From assembly GCF_020523985.1 (NCBI RefSeq), contig NZ_JAIVKM010000001.1, positions 1,736,001 to 1,800,000 on the forward strand: 64,000 bases of DNA. The letters are read 5' to 3'. The DNA is from Mangrovibacter yixingensis (lineage in GTDB: Bacteria; Pseudomonadota; Gammaproteobacteria; Enterobacterales; Enterobacteriaceae). The position numbers and the translations under genes are program-made. The notes under the pieces were generated by a model. The model was given only the letters and a program-made list of their open reading frames with translations, did not search any database and was not told the origin of the DNA. Numbering within the stretch: the stretch's first letter is position 1; every line of letters starts with the position of its first letter. Shown piece by piece: positions 60,131 to 64,000 of the stretch.

Positions 60131-61120
60131 TTACTTGCCACCCAGGCCTTTTTTAGCCAGTTCTTCTTTGAAGTTGTCACGCGTAATCAACACAACATCG
60201 GTGACTTCGGTAAATTTCGGTGGTTCAACACCTTTGGTAACCCAGTTGTAAAGCATTTCGCTGGATTTATAACCGTGCACATCCGGGCTCGGTAACAGGG
60301 AGCCATAGAAGCCCGTTGCTTCCGCTTTCGACAGTTCGTTAACTGCGTCAACCCCGTTAATACCGATGCCAATGACATCATTTGCTTTGAAACCCTGGCC
60401 TTCAGTTGCACGCACACCACCCAATACGGTGTTGTCGTTCATCCCAACAATCAGCCAGTGTTTCACTTCCGGGTGTTGTACTAACAATGAGTTACCAGCA
60501 TCAAAGGCACCAGGAATATCGTTAGATTTGGTTGGTACCTGGTAAATTTGTTTGGCCGGGAAACCGGCTGCTTTCAGCGCATCCATTGAACCACTGGTTC
60601 TGCGGCGAGCGGTATCCAGCTCATTTGCGGTGATAGCCATCACCCCAGTTTTACTGACATCCCAGCCACGTTTTTGCATCTCCTTGTACAACTCCTGGCC
60701 CTGGCGCTCACCAATTTTTGTCGCTGCCATCATAACCAGTGGAACTGTATCCATTGGTTTACCTTTGGCATTAACAAATTGGTCATCCACGGCGATAACT
60801 TTCATCCCGTAGCCACGGGCTTTTGCAACGATGGCAGAGCCCAGTTTGGGATCAGGGGTGCAAATAACAAAACCTTTCGCGCCATTTGCCGCCAGGCTGT
60901 CAATCGCATTCAATGTTTTTTCACCATCAGGTACGGCAATTTTAATAACATCAAAACCAAGGTCCTTGCCCGCCTTGTCGGCAAAACGCCACTCAGTCTG
61001 GAACCAGGGTTCTTCGGGCTGTTTCACCAAAAAACCGAGTTTCAGATTTTCCGCCATAGCGGATTGTGACATAACCGCAGCAAGGCCAATTGCCGCCAGC
61101 GCTTTAGTAAATTTGTGCAT
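60131..61120 (-). CDS. araF: L-arabinose-binding periplasmic protein AraF
   Basis: 329 aa. Signal peptide MHKFTKALAAIGLAAVMSQS ending in AMA; the mature protein begins ENLKLGFLVKQPEEPWFQTE. Ligand contacts in type I periplasmic binding fold are conserved (EWRFADKAG, NELDTARRRTSG, VGMNDNTVLGGVRATEGQGF). Start at 61120 with GGAG upstream. First gene of araFGH. Confidence 0.97.
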   Translation of the reverse strand: MHKFTKALAAIGLAAVMSQSAMAENLKLGFLVKQPEEPWFQTEWRFADKAGKDLGFDVIKIAVPDGEKTLNAIDSLAANGAKGFVICTPDPKLGSAIVAKARGYGMKVIAVDDQFVNAKGKPMDTVPLVMMAATKIGERQGQELYKEMQKRGWDVSKTGVMAITANELDTARRRTSGSMDALKAAGFPAKQIYQVPTKSNDIPGAFDAGNSLLVQHPEVKHWLIVGMNDNTVLGGVRATEGQGFKANDVIGIGINGVDAVNELSKAEATGFYGSLLPSPDVHGYKSSEMLYNWVTKGVEPPKFTEVTDVVLITRDNFKEELAKKGLGGK

Positions 61121-62156
61121 GGTAAACTCCAGCATTTATTTTCTTGTGTGCAGGGTAGTGAACAGAAAATGTTCTTTTTTTCAAACGTTAACAGCGTGCC
61201 GGGTTTTTTATGCCCAAAAGGCCGAGAACGCAAAATAGTTTTAGCGGGAAATTAAAAATCCATAGGAGAGCAAAATCACACGGCTGAATTTTAGTAATTC
61301 TGTACATAGATTCAGCAATTAAAGGCATAAAAAAGTGCTAATATGTATGATGAATCAGACGTTACTAAGCAGAAAAATCCATATGACCAGCAACGAAATC
61401 CTTGTAACACTAACGCTAATCCCAGGAAGAATCTTTCATCAGCATCAGATGAACCTGAACCACAATTGATGACAAAAAAACCATCACAGGAGAAAGAACG
61501 CTCTCACAGTGGCGTTAATATAAACCCGGCATTAAGATAGCAATGATGCATTTCAAACCATTTTTAATTCGCGATATCCATAGCCAGATTCAGGATTGTA
61601 TTTCATATAGTGAAAAACTATCTCTTAGTTGTACATTCATAGCGAATAAAAATGTTAGCCGTAGTAAATTATTTTTAAATAAAATGAAACATGCCCCACA
61701 TCAAATAAAAAATTTAATTACCAACACAACAAAATTGAGTTATTCATAAGCATAAATACTCGTTAAATCAACGCACTAAGAAATATATACATAGCACACT
61801 AACCGTGCTCATTTATTAGCCAGCAAATAGTCTACTTAATGAATTAAGTAAGTAAGCGTAAAAATCCCCGTTAAGAGTATCCTTATTTTTATAGTAGTTG
61901 TATGCTAAAAAGAGTTATACAAGGAATAGCAACTGGTATTGATTGCACAATGGTGCGGCGAACGGTGTCGTTCATAGCAATGTTGTTCATAACGATGCTG
62001 ATCAAAACAGTGTTGTTAAAACAATGTTGTTAAAACAATGGCGTTCAAAAAAAATCCAGTAAGAAATAGATTCTGGCTGATTATTAATCTGCTGCGTTTA
62101 TTCAGTTTCTTCGTGAATTAAAAAATCACAGGTATCAGGAAAATAAGGATATTGTT
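61121..62156. other. araF/ftnB intergenic region
   Basis: 1,036 bp. AraC-like half-sites appear upstream of araF (TCCATA at 61259-61264; TAGT-N7-TACATA at 61292-61308), but spacing is not canonical. The middle is AT-rich and carries two weak frames that I do not accept as genes. At 61961-62049 a degenerate 15-bp tandem repeat is present, within a 43-codon frame (61902-62033). Confidence 0.5.
61961..62049 (+). repeat. 15-bp degenerate tandem repeat, about six units
   Basis: Units such as AACGGTGTCGTTCAT, AGCAATGTTGTTCAT, AACGATGCTGATCAA, AACAGTGTTGTTAAA. The period is 15 bp, i.e. five codons. Confidence 0.7.
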
Positions 62157-62654
62157 ATGGTCGTAATAGATATTGTTTCGAAGCTAAATGTACAAATGAA
62201 CCGTGAGTTTTACTCGTCTAATCTGTATCTGCAATTGAGTGCATGGTGCGTTGAGCACAACCTGCACGACACGGCACATTTTCTGCGTACTCAGGCTCAA
62301 GGTACAGTAACACTGATGATGCGTTTTTTTGATCACTTGAAAAAAATGGGGGAGAACCCGGTAGTGCAACCCATAGAAGGTGGGTTAACAACAGGATGCA
62401 GTTCACTGCCTCTGTTGTTTGAAAAAATGTTGAGTGACTACCATTTTCGAGCCGAAAGCCTAAACCAACTTCAAGATGAAGCAACCAGTATCAATGATTT
62501 ATCTACCCTTTTATTCTTGCAGCAAATTGAAGAAGTGCAACGCAAGGATGAAGCCTTGTTAATGAAAATGTTAGAGATGGTTCGCGAAGCAGATGCATCA
62601 GGAATGTGCCTCAGGCAAACCGACCATATTCTGGCAAAGGCGGTAATGGCCTGA
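62157..62654 (+). CDS. ftnB: ferritin-like protein FtnB
   Basis: 165 aa four-helix ferritin-fold protein (LNVQMNREFYSSNLYLQLSA, HFLRTQAQGTVTLMMRFFDH). At the place where FtnA has the ferroxidase Glu and His (AQEEMTHM), this protein has AQGTVTLM, lacking both, as E. coli FtnB does also. FtnB helps repair damaged Fe-S clusters in Salmonella. It lies beside yecJ, as in E. coli. Confidence 0.93.
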   Translation: MVVIDIVSKLNVQMNREFYSSNLYLQLSAWCVEHNLHDTAHFLRTQAQGTVTLMMRFFDHLKKMGENPVVQPIEGGLTTGCSSLPLLFEKMLSDYHFRAESLNQLQDEATSINDLSTLLFLQQIEEVQRKDEALLMKMLEMVREADASGMCLRQTDHILAKAVMA

Positions 62655-62716
62655 ACTACCTGCAGCAACGTATTTAGCCACCCGCCACAAACAACCTGTG
62701 TTATCTAACAGCCCTC

Positions 62717-62740
62717 AACCCCGGCAACTGCGCCGGGGTG
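62717..62740. terminator. hairpin between ftnB and yecJ
   Basis: CCCCGGC, loop AACTGC, GCCGGGG, with weak T-tracts; lies between the convergent genes. Confidence 0.55.
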
Positions 62741-62763
62741 GTTATTCTCCCGACCACAGCCTG

Positions 62764-63012
62764 TTAGTGGGCATCGTTTTGGTGGGAAAACTTCAGTTCA
62801 ATCAACGCCACCGCTTTTTGTACCGCACGCAACGTCACCGGGTCAGCAGATGGGTGGCCAGCAAAATCAATTGAACGCAATTGTGTGGCCATTTTCTCGC
62901 GTACTTCAACTGGTGCGATAACATCAATCACATCCAGTATTTGTTTGATGACTAACTGGCACGCGACCACATCAGAAACCAGTTCATCTTCCTGGCTAAA
63001 CGATCCGGACAT
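62764..63012 (-). CDS. yecJ: YecJ family small protein (DUF2766)
   Basis: 82 aa, matching E. coli Yec[54 protein letters not shown]. No membrane segment, function unknown. It is convergent with ftnB. Confidence 0.85.
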   Translation of the reverse strand: MSGSFSQEDELVSDVVACQLVIKQILDVIDVIAPVEVREKMATQLRSIDFAGHPSADPVTLRAVQKAVALIELKFSHQNDAH

Positions 63013-63341
63013 TGTTTTTTCCTCTTAAAAAACCTCATGGTACCTGGATACGCAGCAAAACGGTAGTTCAGAGCAGGAAAACCTTGTAAAGACGCGGCTC
63101 CGGTATGCATTTTCATGAAACAGATCTCTGAAAAGCGGGAGCAATATCCATATTGTTTATTCCCTAAATAGCTAAAGACAACCTCGCACAAATATATTGG
63201 AAATAAAAAAATTCTGCGTGCATCTCAAAATCATCATTTCTTTACGTAAAAAATGACCTTTAGTGACCACCTTCACGTTTCAATACAAATATTCAAATTA
63301 TAAGAACCGCAATACCTAAAAATATGAAACAGAGGTTCAAA
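63013..63341. other. divergent regulatory region yecJ/sugar symporter
   Basis: 329 bp without a gene. A CRP-type site, AGTGA-CCACCT-TCACG, lies at 63262-63277, 65 bp before the symporter ATG, suggesting catabolite control of the symporter. Confidence 0.5.
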
Positions 63342-64000
63342 ATGATTTCTGGTAATACTTCTCCCCTCAATACTGCGGGGCAGCGGCAGATCAGTTTACG
63401 GCACCAACTGGCTTACGGTGGGGGAAACTTACTCGGTAGTGGCGCACTGGCAATAAGCGGTGCATGGTTACTTTATTTCTACACAACATTTTGTGGGCTA
63501 ACCCTTATTCAGGCTGCATTTATCTTTTCTGTTGCCAGCATTATTGATGCTATCAGTAACCCGTTAATGGGGTATTTAACCGATAATTTTTCACAGACAA
63601 AATTAGGTAAACGCTTTGGTCGCCGCCGTTTCTTCTTAATGCTCGGGGCACCATTAATGATGTTTTACCCACTTCTCTGGGTAGATGGATTCGGCTTTTG
63701 GTATTACCTTGTCACTTATGTCACCTTTGAGCTTATCTACACCTCTGTCATGGTGCCTTATGAAACGCTGGCAACCGAAATGACGGACAGTTTCACATTG
63801 CGTTCAAAATTGACCGGGTACAAAGCCATTTTCGGTAAACTGGCGAACTTTCTGGCCGCATTCATTCCTGGCCAATACATACTCATTTTTGGCAAAGACT
63901 CTGCCCAACCCTTTTTCCTGACTGGCCTGACTTACGGGGTTATTTTGTTTGTTGCCATTGGTTGCCTGTATACCAGCACCTGGGAAAAAAGTAGCCACAC
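63342..64000 (+). CDS. GPH-family sugar:cation symporter, 3' end outside the window
   Basis: 219 residues are present and the frame runs off the edge. N-terminus MISGNTSPLNTAGQRQISLR, then LAYGGGNLLGSGALAISGAW and the family's SIIDAISNPLMGYLTDN, KRFGRRRFFLMLGAP and VPYETLATEMT. This is the melibiose/glucuronide (MelB/UidB) type; several members import unsaturated pectin oligogalacturonides. Five or more helices are in the window. AGAGG lies 7 nt before the ATG. Substrate unknown; a link to the GH105-type enzyme 29 kb away is only a thought. Confidence 0.85.
   Translation, partial: MISGNTSPLNTAGQRQISLRHQLAYGGGNLLGSGALAISGAWLLYFYTTFCGLTLIQAAFIFSVASIIDAISNPLMGYLTDNFSQTKLGKRFGRRRFFLMLGAPLMMFYPLLWVDGFGFWYYLVTYVTFELIYTSVMVPYETLATEMTDSFTLRSKLTGYKAIFGKLANFLAAFIPGQYILIFGKDSAQPFFLTGLTYGVILFVAIGCLYTSTWEKSSH

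Noticed and set aside
61259-61308. Paired AraC operator upstream of araF
   Set aside because: Only parts of the half-site consensus are present and the two sites are 44 bp apart instead of the usual 21; kept only as a note in the gap entry.
61343-61749. Two consecutive rightward frames of 65 and 68 codons in the araF/ftnB gap
   Set aside because: No Shine-Dalgarno, composition follows AT-rich non-coding DNA, no resemblance to known proteins; left out as genes.
61961-62049. Tandem repeats as a CRISPR array
   Set aside because: 15-bp units follow each other without spacers and no cas gene is nearby.

Overview
The window is enterobacterial chromosome: almost every host gene matches an Escherichia coli-type gene in sequence, and the order pykA-lpxM-mepM-znuACB-ruvBAC-yebC-nudB-aspS-yecE-yecN-cmoAB-cutC-yecM-argS-flhEAB-cheZYBR-tap-tar-cheWA-motBA-flhCD-otsAB-araHGF-ftnB-yecJ follows the E. 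coli backbone. yebB, yecD and uspC are missing. Genes not at these places in E. coli have been added: mqo beside cmoB, a MalY/PatB-type C-S lyase beside cutC, a GH105-type glycoside hydrolase between argS and flhE, a dicarboxylate/amino-acid symporter between tar and cheW, an SdaC-type permease between otsB and araH, and a GPH-type sugar symporter at the right edge. The family is Enterobacteriaceae or a close relative; I cannot name the genus from sequence alone.

Layout. 1-12.2 kb: end of glycolytic pykA, lipid A acyltransferase lpxM, murein endopeptidase mepM, the Zur-controlled zinc importer znuA/znuCB, Holliday-junction genes ruvC and ruvAB behind a LexA box, yebC, nudB and aspS. 12.645-24.086 kb: an 11,442-bp AT-rich mobile element inserted in yecE. 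24.1-33.5 kb: the yecE 3' part, yecN, the cmo5U tRNA-modification pair cmoA/cmoB, mqo, cutC, the C-S lyase, yecM, argS. 33.6-52.6 kb: the GH105 gene, then the flagellar and chemotaxis cluster, with flhDC as master regulator, motAB-cheAW, tar-tap-cheRBYZ behind a perfect sigma-28 promoter, and flhBAE. 53.5-64 kb: trehalose synthesis (otsBA), a HAAAP permease, the arabinose ABC importer (araFGH), ftnB, yecJ and the start of a sugar symporter.

The part worth attention is the yecE element. Both attachment junctions can be read directly. They share a central CT dinucleotide, the P arms form a 27-bp imperfect inverted repeat, and joining the chromosomal halves restores a 272-codon yecE exactly. The element encodes a large serine integrase beside attR, a small serine resolvase/invertase with a res-like repeat region, a zinc-finger HNH-type nuclease, a small HTH protein, and a long leftward operon of virion-type genes: a putative decoration protein, a tape-measure protein, a Dit-like tail protein and two overlapping micro-ORFs with membrane-type sequence. 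No terminase, portal, capsid, tail-tube, replication or lysin gene is visible. It is either a deletion remnant of a siphophage or a compact satellite that contributes tail/virion parts to a helper. Its intergenic DNA is unusually structured: a five-copy 23-27-bp hairpin repeat, a hairpin pair whose 10-bp loops are exact reverse complements of each other, a decayed ~250-bp duplication, a 124-nt multi-hairpin leader with an 18-bp closing stem, and a repeated CTATACAGA motif.
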